The position numbers and the translations under genes are program-made. Positions 34,233 to 43,294 of a DNA stretch of 64,000 nucleotides are shown piece after piece (the stretch's first letter is position 1; every line of letters starts with the position of its first letter). Origin of the DNA: Xanthocytophaga flava (GTDB lineage: Bacteria > Bacteroidota > Bacteroidia > Cytophagales > 172606-1); assembly GCA_030068525.1 (NCBI GenBank), contig JASJOS010000005.1:496001-560000 (forward strand), written 5' to 3'. The notes beneath the pieces are model-generated. The model saw nothing but the letters and a program-made list of their open reading frames with translations, had not been told where the DNA came from and did not search any database.

Positions 34233-34946
34233 TTGAAAACTTTTGTTTTTTTACTTTACTTAGTTAAAATTACCGTGCAAGAGATTGTCAGCAATCTGCC
34301 AGATAGTAAATCCGCTTATATTGAATTACATTATTTTCCTTGTTTAGCTTATTTCGCCTGTATATCATCGTATGAATCAATTCTGTTAGAATCAGCAGAA
34401 AATTATACAAAGCAAAGCTACCGAAACCGATGTAATATCCGTACTGCCAATAAAGTAGCCAACTTGTCAGTACCAGTAGTAAAAGGAAATACCAAACAGC
34501 GGATAAAGGATATACACATTGATTATAGTGAGAATTGGATTAAAGATCATTGGCGTACAATTGCTTCAGGATACGGAAAAGCGCCCTTCTTTAGTGAATT
34601 AGCTCCTGTCTTTGAAAGAATTCTCCACAAGAAACATACGTTTTTATTTGATTTGAATCTTGAAATACTGACAAACTGTCTGCGTATTTTAAGATGGAAA
34701 AAGGAAATACGCTTGTCTAATGAATATTTTAAGGGATCAGAGATTCCAAATGACTTCAGAGACCGTATTCATCCAAAAAAAACAGAGTTATTAACGGATC
34801 TTTATAAAGTTGTTCCCTATACGCAAAACTTTGGCAGTGATTTTGTACCAAACTTATCAATCCTGGATATTCTTTTTTGTGAAGGTATCTATGCATCTGA
34901 TCTCATCTGTCAATCTTCTGTCAACCCGCAAGGGCACAATTTTTAA
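34233..34946 (+). CDS. WbqC-like family protein, 237 aa
   Basis: The body fits the WbqC family (residues about 28-230): IELHYFPCLAYF, the RNRCNIRTAN segment, LSVPVVKG, and HWRTIASGYGKAPFF. WbqC-like proteins occur in O-antigen clusters and alone in Bacteroidota; their biochemical role is not firmly known. There is no ATG in the frame. Translation starts at the TTG 34233 or, more likely in my view, at the GTG 34275 just before the conserved part. Either way the start is unusual and the call on it is weak. Confidence 0.7.
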   Translation: MKTFVFLLYLVKITVQEIVSNLPDSKSAYIELHYFPCLAYFACISSYESILLESAENYTKQSYRNRCNIRTANKVANLSVPVVKGNTKQRIKDIHIDYSENWIKDHWRTIASGYGKAPFFSELAPVFERILHKKHTFLFDLNLEILTNCLRILRWKKEIRLSNEYFKGSEIPNDFRDRIHPKKTELLTDLYKVVPYTQNFGSDFVPNLSILDILFCEGIYASDLICQSSVNPQGHNF

Positions 34947-35154
34947 AGAAAGGAGTTTATATACTAATAGTGCTGTGAAGGTTTACTATAACCATACTTA
35001 AAAATCTTCTCAAATAGTGATTACATATAAAAATTTAATAACACTAATCTGAGCCAATAAACTATTTTTTGTTTTTATTAGTTTATTAATAAATTTCAGA
35101 CTTAAATAACTAACCAACTTATTGCTGAAATAAGTTTTTAATTAGGAACCATAT

Positions 35155-37683
35155 ATGGAAGCTAAGTTTTCTAACCGAGTAAAAGAGGTGATTTCTCTCA
35201 GCCGTGAGGAGGCATTGCGACTGGGACATGACTATATCGGAACGGAACATCTCATACTGGGTATGATTCGGGAAGGTGAGGGTGTCGCGATCGGACTACT
35301 TAAAAAGCTGGGCGTTTCCCTGGAAGAGCTTCGTCAGACGATTGAGCAGGCAACCAAAGGTACAGCCACTCATACTGTGAAGAATCTTGCCAATATTCCA
35401 TTGACACGTCAGTCCGAGAAAGTGCTGAAGATTACTTACCTGGAGGCTAAGATATTCAAAAGCCAACTCATCGGTACAGAACATTTGCTCCTCTCTATTC
35501 TACGTGACGAAGATAATGTTGCCACGCAGATTCTTTCTAAATATGATATTAATTACGAAGTGATTAAGGAAATGTTAGAATACCATACCCACAACCCAAC
35601 CTCTGCTGCCGATGCAGATGATCCGGATGATGACAACTCACGGATCTTTGGCGGTGGCGGAAGCCAGGGAGGCAGCGGAAGGGAATCCGCTAAATCCACA
35701 GAAAAGTCGCGTACGCCAGTACTGGACAACTTTGGTCGTGATTTGACTAAACTTGCAGAAGCTGGAAAATTAGACCCGATTGTTGGTCGTGAAAAAGAAA
35801 TTGAACGGGTAGCCCAAGTATTATCTCGCCGGAAAAAGAATAACCCTATTCTGATCGGAGAACCAGGAGTTGGTAAAACTGCTATTGCAGAAGGTCTGGC
35901 TCTTCGTATCGTTCAGAAAAAAGTGTCTCGTGTATTGTTTGGTAAACGTGTAGTTACATTGGATCTGGCTTCATTAGTGGCTGGTACCAAATACCGCGGA
36001 CAGTTTGAAGAGAGAATGAAAGCCGTTATGAACGAGCTTGAAAAATCTCCGGAAGTTATTCTGTTCATTGATGAGTTACATACTATAGTAGGTGCAGGTG
36101 GGGCTTCTGGATCACTGGATGCATCTAATATGTTCAAACCAGCATTAGCCCGGGGAGACATACAATGTATTGGTGCCACCACACTGGATGAATATCGCCA
36201 GTATATTGAGAAAGATGGAGCTTTAGCTCGCCGTTTCCAGATCGTAATGGTTGATGCAACTTCACCGGAAGAAACCATTGAGATTCTGAACAACATCAAA
36301 GATAAATACGAAGACCATCACCATGTAAACTATCGCCCTGAGGCTATAGAAGCTTGCGTGAAAATGTCTGATCGTTATATTTCTGATCGTTTTCTTCCAG
36401 ATAAAGCTATTGACGTACTAGACGAAGCAGGTGCTCGTGTACACATCAATAATATTTCTGTACCTGAAGATATTCTCAAACTGGAAGAGTCCATTGAGAA
36501 TATCAAGAAGGAGAAGAACCAGGTTGTAAAAAGCCAACGTTACGAAGAAGCTGCTCAGTTACGTGACAGAGAGAAGAAATTACTAGAGCAACTGGAGCGT
36601 GCGAAAGAAATGTGGGAGCAGGAAACCAAGCAGAAACGCTATACTGTAACAGAAGAAAATGTTGCAGAAGTTATCGCGATGATGACAGGTATTCCAGTTA
36701 ACAGAATCGCTCAGAACGAAGGCACTAAGCTGCTTGGCATGGGTACCGAACTGAAAAACCGTGTAATTGGTCAGAACGAGGCAATTGAAAAACTGGTAAA
36801 AGCGATTCAACGGACTCGTGTAGGTTTGAAAGATCCTAAAAAGCCGATTGGCTCTTTTATCTTCTTAGGCCCTACAGGTGTTGGTAAAACTGAGTTGGCA
36901 AAAGTACTGGCAACGTATCTGTTTGACAAGGAAGATGCATTGGTTCGGATTGATATGAGTGAGTATATGGAGAAATTCTCCGTATCCAGACTGGTAGGTG
37001 CGCCTCCGGGATATGTAGGATACGAAGAAGGTGGTCAGTTGACTGAGAAAATCCGTCGAAAACCATACTCTGTCGTACTGTTGGATGAGATTGAGAAAGC
37101 TCACCCGGATGTATTCAACCTGTTGCTACAAGTATTGGACGACGGTATATTGACAGATGGCTTAGGTCGTCGGGTTGATTTCCGGAACACGATCATCATT
37201 ATGACCTCTAACATTGGGGTTCGTGACCTGAAAGAATTTGGTTCTGGTATTGGATTTAGCACCCGTGCTAAATCAGATAACAACGATGATCTGATGAAGA
37301 GTACTATTCAGAATGCCCTGCGCAGAGCCTTCTCTCCAGAGTTTCTGAATCGTCTGGATGATGTGATTGTATTCAACTCACTGCAACGTCAGGATATACA
37401 CCGGATCATTGATCTGTCTCTGGCTAAACTATTCTCTCGTCTGACTCAGTTGGGCTACAAAATAGAATTAACCGAAAAAGCGAAAGACTTCCTGGCAGAG
37501 AGAGGTTACGATCCTCAGTATGGCGCTCGTCCGTTGAACCGAGCGATTCAGAAATACCTTGAAGACCCGGTAGCTGAAGAAATCCTGAAAGGTGATTTTG
37601 CAGAAGGTGATACCATTCTGGCTGATTACGAAGGCACAGGTGAATCTCTGACCTTTAAGACAGTTAAGAATGTAGGTGTGTAA
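35155..37683 (+). CDS. clpC: ClpC-type AAA+ unfoldase, 842 aa
   Basis: An Hsp100 ATPase that unfolds proteins for the ClpP protease and disaggregates others. Two Clp_N repeats (about 1-145) are followed by AAA domain 1 with Walker [10 protein letters not shown], a UVR-type coiled-coil middle domain (about 440-475, [15 protein letters not shown]), and AAA domain 2 with Walker [10 protein letters not shown] and ILLxDE-type Walker B ([12 protein letters not shown]). The closing D2-small domain is complete. The UVR motif and length mark it as ClpC rather than ClpA or ClpB. It is monocistronic, with a strong terminator. Confidence 0.95.
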   Translation: MEAKFSNRVKEVISLSREEALRLGHDYIGTEHLILGMIREGEGVAIGLLKKLGVSLEELRQTIEQATKGTATHTVKNLANIPLTRQSEKVLKITYLEAKIFKSQLIGTEHLLLSILRDEDNVATQILSKYDINYEVIKEMLEYHTHNPTSAADADDPDDDNSRIFGGGGSQGGSGRESAKSTEKSRTPVLDNFGRDLTKLAEAGKLDPIVGREKEIERVAQVLSRRKKNNPILIGEPGVGKTAIAEGLALRIVQKKVSRVLFGKRVVTLDLASLVAGTKYRGQFEERMKAVMNELEKSPEVILFIDELHTIVGAGGASGSLDASNMFKPALARGDIQCIGATTLDEYRQYIEKDGALARRFQIVMVDATSPEETIEILNNIKDKYEDHHHVNYRPEAIEACVKMSDRYISDRFLPDKAIDVLDEAGARVHINNISVPEDILKLEESIENIKKEKNQVVKSQRYEEAAQLRDREKKLLEQLERAKEMWEQETKQKRYTVTEENVAEVIAMMTGIPVNRIAQNEGTKLLGMGTELKNRVIGQNEAIEKLVKAIQRTRVGLKDPKKPIGSFIFLGPTGVGKTELAKVLATYLFDKEDALVRIDMSEYMEKFSVSRLVGAPPGYVGYEEGGQLTEKIRRKPYSVVLLDEIEKAHPDVFNLLLQVLDDGILTDGLGRRVDFRNTIIIMTSNIGVRDLKEFGSGIGFSTRAKSDNNDDLMKSTIQNALRRAFSPEFLNRLDDVIVFNSLQRQDIHRIIDLSLAKLFSRLTQLGYKIELTEKAKDFLAERGYDPQYGARPLNRAIQKYLEDPVAEEILKGDFAEGDTILADYEGTGESLTFKTVKNVGV

Positions 37684-37709
37684 CAGTTTCACTTGTTATA
37701 AATCAGAAA

Positions 37710-37734
37710 GGGGCTCTTGGGAGCCCCTTTTTTT
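37710..37734 (+). terminator. Rho-independent terminator of clpC
   Basis: GGGGCTC at 37710-37716 pairs with GAGCCCC at 37721-37727 with a TTGG loop, followed by a run of seven T. This is the clearest classical terminator in the window. Confidence 0.92.
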
Positions 37735-37807
37735 GTTTATTTACTATCTCTGTTGTTTAATTGTCTATTTTCGTACATCAGTCTTTACAATCTATTTATA
37801 CTACACT

Positions 37808-38827
37808 ATGAACATTACACTCTTACAAGACCTCATGAAAGACGGATACATCTGTGTACAGAAGCATCCGGAAGTAGATTATTATATTTATAACTATACC
37901 CCCAAAACGCAATTTGAAAGAGCCTGGAATGAATGGACCTTAATGGCACGAGGTTTAATTTTAGATCAGGATTATACAATTGTATCCCGGCCATTCCCAA
38001 AGTTTTTCAATATGGAAGAACACTCGCCAGAGGAAATTCCATCTGAAAATTTTGAGGTATACGAAAAGCTGGATGGTTCTCTGGGCATTCTGTATTGGTT
38101 GAATGGCAAGCCGTATATGGCAACAAGAGGTTCCTTTAATAGTGAACAAGCCTTGAAAGCAACAGAAATGCTTTATCAAAAATATGCGCATACATTTCCA
38201 TTACTAGATCGCTCCAAAACCTATCTGTTTGAGATTATTTATCCGGAAAATCGGATTGTAGTTAATTACGGAGATAAAGAAGACCTGATTTTGCTTGCTA
38301 TTATTACTAACGAAACGGGTCTGGATGAACCATTAGAGGATATTGGTTTTCCATTAGTCACTCGCTATGATGGAATCTCAGATCTAAAGACATTAAGATC
38401 GCTTCAGGAAGAAAATAAAGAAGGCTTTGTGATTAAGTTCCGATCGGGCTTCCGGGTAAAAGTGAAGTTTGAAGAATATGTGCGGTTACACCGGATTCTG
38501 ACCCGTATATCATCAAAAAATATCTGGGAATACCTGTCAGGGAACCAATCTTTTGAAGAGATTCTGGAAAAAGTTCCTGATGAATTTTATGACTGGGTAA
38601 AAAAGACAGTTGCAGATCTTACTAGGGAGTATCAGGATATTGAGAAATATTGCCAGGAACACTTCAAAGATCTCGGCAACCGAAAAGATAATGCCTTATA
38701 CTTTCGTACACTCAAATACCCAGCTATCCTTTTCTCAATGCTTGACCAAAAAGATTATAGCCATATTATCTGGAAGATAATACGACCTACGTATGAACGA
38801 CCTTTTCGTGTCAGTGAAGACAATTAA
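37808..38827 (+). CDS. T4 Rnl1-like RNA ligase, 339 aa
   Basis: An ATP-dependent RNA end-joining enzyme. The ligase motifs are in order: motif I YEKLDGSLG with the nucleotide-accepting K87, the upstream RG (MARGLIL), motif III-like KTYLFEIIYPENRIV, motif IV EGFVIKF and motif V VKVKFEEYV. The C-terminal 100 residues are helical. The ATG at 37808 is chosen; the frame is open from 37676 but the leader crosses the clpC terminator. A nucleotidyltransferase gene follows 39 bases later on the same strand, so the two form a likely RNA-repair operon. Confidence 0.85.
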   Translation: MNITLLQDLMKDGYICVQKHPEVDYYIYNYTPKTQFERAWNEWTLMARGLILDQDYTIVSRPFPKFFNMEEHSPEEIPSENFEVYEKLDGSLGILYWLNGKPYMATRGSFNSEQALKATEMLYQKYAHTFPLLDRSKTYLFEIIYPENRIVVNYGDKEDLILLAIITNETGLDEPLEDIGFPLVTRYDGISDLKTLRSLQEENKEGFVIKFRSGFRVKVKFEEYVRLHRILTRISSKNIWEYLSGNQSFEEILEKVPDEFYDWVKKTVADLTREYQDIEKYCQEHFKDLGNRKDNALYFRTLKYPAILFSMLDQKDYSHIIWKIIRPTYERPFRVSEDN

Positions 38828-38866
38828 CATCAAGTACTCTACCACCTTATTCACCTAATACCGGGA

Positions 38867-39661
38867 ATGAATATTCATTTCAAAGAAGAGTCATTATTCG
38901 CAAAACTCATCAAAGCGACTATAGTACAACTGGAAGTTGGTTCTCCTTTATATGGTTTGCAGGATGAACATAGTGATAGAGATCTTCTCTGCATTTATTA
39001 CCCATTTTACAATCAACTATCCAGTTTTACACAAACACATCACCAGTTACAATATAAAGCCCAACATATAGATTATCTGTTTGTAGATATATTTACGTTC
39101 ATACGTAATGCCTTATCAGGTGATTCTACCCTTAACTTTGAAGCTATTCATATAGAGAACCTGCAATACACTTCGCTGGGATTTCTGTATACACATCGTG
39201 CCTATTTCTACAATTATCAGATTAGTAAGGCCTATCTTGGATTTGCCAACAGAGATCTCAAACAATACTGGCAGCAACCTTCTGAGAGGGACGCAATTAA
39301 AAAATACATCCACGCAGAACGCGGATTCTTATTTGCCAAAAGTATCTTTCAGAAAAACTTTATCCTGAAAGATGCTATTCTTCTGGAAAAGCGGCAGAAC
39401 TTTATATCTCTTTCTCTTTCTGCCCGAAAAGAGACACTGAAAGAGTTACAAAATGAAATAGACTATTTTCGAAAGACCGTGCTTACTACGGCTATCGAAT
39501 CTGGAAAATTAACCCGTTATATGCAACCATTGCACCAGAAGGAAATAGATACTTATTTACAACGATTAAAAAGTTTGCCTTACTATCAGTATGCTCAGAC
39601 AGAAGAATTTGATCTGGATCTTTTTTATACTGTCAATGAAAATGGCTTGTCTTATGAGTAG
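38867..39661 (+). CDS. Pol-beta-type nucleotidyltransferase, 264 aa
   Basis: A predicted nucleotidyltransferase of the COG3541 (YcgL-like) kind. The active-site signature is VGSPLYGLQDEHSDRDLL with G25-S26 and the metal ligands D37 and D39; a third acidic residue is likely in DYLFVDIFTF. The remainder is helical (DIFTFIRNALSGDSTLNFEA, then an Arg/Lys-rich stretch). It transfers a nucleotide to an unknown acceptor; RNA ends are plausible given the adjacent RNA ligase, which lies 39 bases upstream and is surely co-transcribed. No signal peptide. Confidence 0.75.
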   Translation: MNIHFKEESLFAKLIKATIVQLEVGSPLYGLQDEHSDRDLLCIYYPFYNQLSSFTQTHHQLQYKAQHIDYLFVDIFTFIRNALSGDSTLNFEAIHIENLQYTSLGFLYTHRAYFYNYQISKAYLGFANRDLKQYWQQPSERDAIKKYIHAERGFLFAKSIFQKNFILKDAILLEKRQNFISLSLSARKETLKELQNEIDYFRKTVLTTAIESGKLTRYMQPLHQKEIDTYLQRLKSLPYYQYAQTEEFDLDLFYTVNENGLSYE

Positions 39662-39678
39662 GCTACACTTCTGAAAAC

Positions 39679-40866
39679 TCACACAATGGCGTTATCATGG
39701 TAGTCTTTAAAAATCCGATCAGTATATAATTCCAGAAGCTCCAGAACTCTATCCCGTACCGAAGACTGAAGAACAAAACCTATATGATGCGGATCATTTA
39801 TCTTCCAAATAATTTCTGCGTCAGTAAAAAAAGTAGTATCCGAATGTTCATAATGACTTAACGATAATAGAAGACCTGAGTACATGTTTTTTACTTCAGG
39901 CAATGTATAATCAAGATTGCGAGCGGAGACTATTTCAATATTTGCCCACTCCTGCCACAGGTTGATCCCTGATGCAGCTTCTATCATCTCAACAATATGT
40001 GCCCCTCCTACCCGTGCTGATGTTTCCAGAAAGTAAAACTGTTCATCTTCTTTTGCTTGCACAATCTCACTATGTATAGCACTATTACGTATTCCAAATG
40101 CTTTTATAATCTGATTATTTAATCGCTTTAGGCTTTTTTCAGCTTTTGATTGGAATGGCACTGTTACAGAACGAAAGAGAGTCCCTTTGTAGGTGTCTTC
40201 TACAGGATTATTCAGATTTCGGTTACACCAATCAAAAACAATTTTCCCTCCCGCAGCCAATGTATCTACGTAATAGGTGTCTCCCGGCTTAAATTGCTCC
40301 AGTAAATAATTATGGCGCATATCCCCCAAGCCATTAAGTATAGTCCATAATTCGTCGATGGTATGAATCTTTTTTGTGCCTGCTGATGATTCTGTACGAG
40401 GTTTAAGTATCCAGGGAGGACTCACAGTCTGTGTGTAATGATGTACTACTTTATCCGTGAAAAGAGCACAAAAAGGAGGTACATTTATACCAGCTTCTGC
40501 CGCTTTCATACGCATTGCCAGTCGGTCCCGAAAATAACGTGCTGTAGTCTGTCCAATACCCGGAATACGAAAATGTTCCCTGAGAATGGCAGCTTTTTCA
40601 AGATCTATGTCATCCAGCGCTACAATACGATCTATACGTTGATGACGTATAAGATGAGCAAAGTTCGATACAATTGAACTCATATCCCATTCGGCCTCCT
40701 CCATATAAAAGACCTCTTCAATAGCATCATGTGGCCAGGGTTTATCTGCCATCGCTTTAGATGTCAGCAGATAAATGGTACAACCTGCTTCTTTGCAAGC
40801 ACTTATAAATCGCGCACCTTTAAAATAGCTTGAAACACAGAGGAAAGTAAGGCTGGTAAGTGGCAT
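39679..40866 (-). CDS. ATP-grasp domain protein, 395 aa
   Basis: A carboxylate-amine or carboxylate-thiol ligase type enzyme that uses ATP. The N-terminal part is a Rossmann-like pre-ATP domain (SLTFLCVSSYFKGARF), then the ATP-grasp fold with PPWILKPRTESSAGTKKI (phosphate-binding Lys), YLLEQFKPGD and the metal-binding FYFLETSARVGGAH. The substrate is not known; peptide ligation and amino-acid amide formation are typical. I use the ATG at 40866, which fits family starts; one at 40926 would add 20 residues. It converges with the nucleotidyltransferase gene with a 17-base gap. Confidence 0.8.
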   Translation of the reverse strand: MPLTSLTFLCVSSYFKGARFISACKEAGCTIYLLTSKAMADKPWPHDAIEEVFYMEEAEWDMSSIVSNFAHLIRHQRIDRIVALDDIDLEKAAILREHFRIPGIGQTTARYFRDRLAMRMKAAEAGINVPPFCALFTDKVVHHYTQTVSPPWILKPRTESSAGTKKIHTIDELWTILNGLGDMRHNYLLEQFKPGDTYYVDTLAAGGKIVFDWCNRNLNNPVEDTYKGTLFRSVTVPFQSKAEKSLKRLNNQIIKAFGIRNSAIHSEIVQAKEDEQFYFLETSARVGGAHIVEMIEAASGINLWQEWANIEIVSARNLDYTLPEVKNMYSGLLLSLSHYEHSDTTFFTDAEIIWKINDPHHIGFVLQSSVRDRVLELLELYTDRIFKDYHDNAIV

Positions 40867-41006
40867 GTTCCAATAAAATAAGTAAGTGATGAAATTGTCT
40901 ACATTTTCAAGCTGGTCATTTGGCATTCAAAGCAGAAGCATTTCATTGATAACGACAGACACTGTATGTTACTAAACGAGACATCAGATTATTTTATTAG
41001 ATGGTA

Positions 41007-41098
41007 CTGTCTACATAATTTGTTAAAGTATTGAAAACATGTCAGAACTACGTTTAATCTGAGATTCTCAAATTTTCTCCAACAAATTATGTAAACAG
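41007..41098. mobile_element. Short MITE-like element, 92 bp, member 4
   Basis: CTGTCTACATAATTTGTT (41007-41024) is inverted at 41081-41098 with one mismatch. The left end followed by AAAG aligns well with the ends of the element at 15823 (CTGTCTACTATAGTTT, then ATTAAAG). It lies between the ATP-grasp and aminopeptidase genes in 291 non-coding bases. Confidence 0.6.
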
Positions 41099-41157
41099 GA
41101 CCTGATTATAATTTACAAAATAGGAAATTGTAGTTTAAGTCTCAACATTTTAAAGCT

Positions 41158-42648
41158 TTATATCTTTTGTTCAATGTAGGCTGTTAATAACCGGATTCCA
41201 TAAGCTGTCGCATTCTTTTGTGTTCCATATTCGCTCTCTGTAAATGCAGTTCCAGCGATATCAAGGTGTGCCCAGGCAGAATGGCTATTGGTAAAAACTT
41301 CCAGAAACTTAGCACCCATAATGGCCCCGGCAAACGGCTTACCATGATAATTTTTCACATCAGCTACATCTGATTTCAGATCATCTTTGTAATCATCCCA
41401 CATTGGCAATCGCCATAATTTTTCTCCGGTTTTCTCACTTACTTTTATTAATTCAGATGACAGTGTGTCATTGGTAGTAAACAAACCTGCAGCTACATAT
41501 CCCAATGCCCCAATTACACTACCTGTAAGGGTTGCCAGATCTATCAGAACATCTGGTTGATAGTTCTTAACCACATAGGCTAGTGCATCAGCCAGAATCA
41601 GCCTTCCTTCAGCATCTGTATCAATTACCTCAATTGTTTTTCCTGCATAGGAACCAATTACATCTCCGGGCTTGGTAGACTCTCCATCTACACTATTCTC
41701 AGTAGACGGTATCACCCCAATCAAATGTACAGGTAGTTGCAACCTGGCAGCCAGTTCAATGGTCCCAAGCACAGCGGCAGCTCCTCCCATATCACTTTTC
41801 ATCAAATGCATATTCGCAGAATCCTTAAGAGAAATTCCACCCGTATCAAATGTTACTCCTTTGCCAACTAGACCTATTTTCTGAGCAGCAGCAGCACTAT
41901 CAGGTTTATACTCTAGTACAATCATCACAGGCGGATTGGCACTTCCTTTATTTACAGCCAACAGAGCCTCTGCTCCAATATCGATCAGCTGGCTTTTGTC
42001 AAGAATAGTGACATCGTATCCCCATTCTCTTCCAGACTCCAAAGCCCAGGTTGCTAATGTCTGTGGTGTTTTGTAATTACCAGGAGCATTACCCAGATTC
42101 ATTATTCTGATCTGAGTCTCAGCAATAGCCTTACCCTTAGAAACCGCTTTTTCAGCGTCAGTCATACTCTCCTGGGACACATACAGGTCCAGAGAGGGAT
42201 TCGCCTGAAAAAAGTTATAAGAGTCTGATTTATTTGTCTTGTATAAATTCAGATCATATCCTCCCAGTAATGCCCCATTTATAATGTTTTCCAAATAGTT
42301 GATACTATTAGCAGAAGCTTGTAAAGTAAGGTCTATCCCAAGAGCAGCAGGCAATTTGGTCTTATAACTAAAAAACAGATAACGAAATGCTTTTAACACT
42401 TCTATACTTCCTGCAGGTTTTCCTAGACCTAACAGATACACTTTCTTTAGCTTTTCAGAGGAAGTAGGAACATAAAAAAATAACACTTCTTTAAAATCTG
42501 CTTTAAAGTCATTCTGTAAGTCATAGTCGGAGAGTTGAAATTTCTCTGCAATCTGTGTTAAAGAAGACTGTAAGTTAGTATCCTGCCATACAGGAATAAT
42601 CAAAGCCTGAATCTGAGGTTGAATCTGCGAATAGAGTTGTATATTCAT
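41158..42648 (-). CDS. pepA: Leucyl aminopeptidase, M17 family, 496 aa
   Basis: A cytoplasmic dizinc peptidase that removes N-terminal amino acids. The N-terminal macro-like domain spans about 1-165 and the catalytic domain 180-490. Metal and active-site motifs are clear: LVGKGVTFDTGG with the lysine and aspartate ligands, MKSDMGGAA, and VIDTDAEGRLILADAL; the usual form of the last is NTDAEGRL, so Asn is replaced by Asp here. Length is typical. It stands alone downstream of the divergent ybaB gene. The PepA subgroup is suggested, but the exact specificity is not readable. Confidence 0.92.
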   Translation of the reverse strand: MNIQLYSQIQPQIQALIIPVWQDTNLQSSLTQIAEKFQLSDYDLQNDFKADFKEVLFFYVPTSSEKLKKVYLLGLGKPAGSIEVLKAFRYLFFSYKTKLPAALGIDLTLQASANSINYLENIINGALLGGYDLNLYKTNKSDSYNFFQANPSLDLYVSQESMTDAEKAVSKGKAIAETQIRIMNLGNAPGNYKTPQTLATWALESGREWGYDVTILDKSQLIDIGAEALLAVNKGSANPPVMIVLEYKPDSAAAAQKIGLVGKGVTFDTGGISLKDSANMHLMKSDMGGAAAVLGTIELAARLQLPVHLIGVIPSTENSVDGESTKPGDVIGSYAGKTIEVIDTDAEGRLILADALAYVVKNYQPDVLIDLATLTGSVIGALGYVAAGLFTTNDTLSSELIKVSEKTGEKLWRLPMWDDYKDDLKSDVADVKNYHGKPFAGAIMGAKFLEVFTNSHSAWAHLDIAGTAFTESEYGTQKNATAYGIRLLTAYIEQKI

Positions 42649-42743
42649 TGGGTAACAAAGATTGAGTTGTACTTATAGTAAGCAACAAGGATGATAATAT
42701 CTCAAAAATAGTATGTTTTCTCAGGCATGAATCATAGAATGGT

Positions 42744-42751
42744 TAACTTTG
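42744..42751 (+). promoter_or_regulatory. -7 promoter box of ybaB
   Basis: TAACTTTG matches TAnnTTTG and lies 50 bases before the ybaB ATG, placing transcription start near 42758. No TTG is at the expected -33 spacing. Confidence 0.45.
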
Positions 42752-42801
42752 TATGCTAATTAGAATTTTCGTAATTTTTTCACTACTATAATTCAGAGAT
42801 T

Positions 42802-43137
42802 ATGTTAGACATGATGAATATGTTTGGTAAGGTAAAAGAAATGCAGGCCAAGCTAAAAGAAGCCCAGGATAATTTAGTAAAAGTACAGGCAACAGGAGAA
42901 TCCGGTGGTGGTATGGTAAAAGTTATTGTAAATGGAAAAAAACAAGTACTTAAACTTGATATTGACAATGACTTATTAAAGCCTTCTGATAAAGAAATGT
43001 TACAGGATCTTATTATTGCTGCGATGAATAAAGCATTGGAAGAAGTGGAAGAAAAAGCCCGCGAGGAGTTGAAAAAAGCCACTCAGGGTACATTGCCAAA
43101 CATTCCGGGTCTTGATTTAGGCAGCATGTTTTCGTAA
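42802..43137 (+). CDS. ybaB: YbaB/EbfC nucleoid-associated protein, 111 aa
   Basis: A small dimeric DNA-binding protein that coats DNA. The family features are all present: MFGKVKEMQAKLKEAQDNL, GGGMVKVIVNGKKQVLKLDID and ALEEVEEKAREELKKATQG, ending in IPGLDLGSMF. The length is normal. In many genomes it lies next to dnaX and recR; here it stands before a glycosyltransferase with an inverted-repeat region between, so it is probably independent. Confidence 0.93.
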   Translation: MLDMMNMFGKVKEMQAKLKEAQDNLVKVQATGESGGGMVKVIVNGKKQVLKLDIDNDLLKPSDKEMLQDLIIAAMNKALEEVEEKAREELKKATQGTLPNIPGLDLGSMFS

Positions 43138-43145
43138 AATCTCAC

Positions 43146-43291
43146 ATCTGTTTTGTGTTTACCGTTTTTCGTTTTACGTTTACTGTCTTGAAATAAGATT
43201 GTTTCTTTCAGGATGGTAATGAAAAAAAGTAATTGATATAGCTTGTTTGGACGTTGACATACAGGCATAATCGGGTAAACACAAAACAGAT
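43146..43291. repeat. Region bounded by 18-bp inverted repeats
   Basis: ATCTGTTTTGTGTTTACC (43146-43163) is exactly inverted at 43274-43291. The 146-base unit fills the whole gap between ybaB and the glycosyltransferase gene, and its right end abuts the GTG start of the latter. It may be a small mobile element or a long stem that ends the ybaB transcript. Confidence 0.65.
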
Positions 43292-43294
43292 CTA

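Noticed and set aside
34233-34274. TTG start for the WbqC-like gene as certain
   Set aside because: No ATG exists in the frame; the TTG and a GTG at 34275 are both possible, so the start is left uncertain.
37676-37807. Extended N-terminus for the RNA ligase
   Set aside because: The extension runs through the clpC terminator and has hydrophobic, non-ligase content.
43146-43291. tRNA or small RNA gene in the ybaB gap
   Set aside because: No cloverleaf, anticodon arm or TPsiC motif was found; only long-range inverted repeats.
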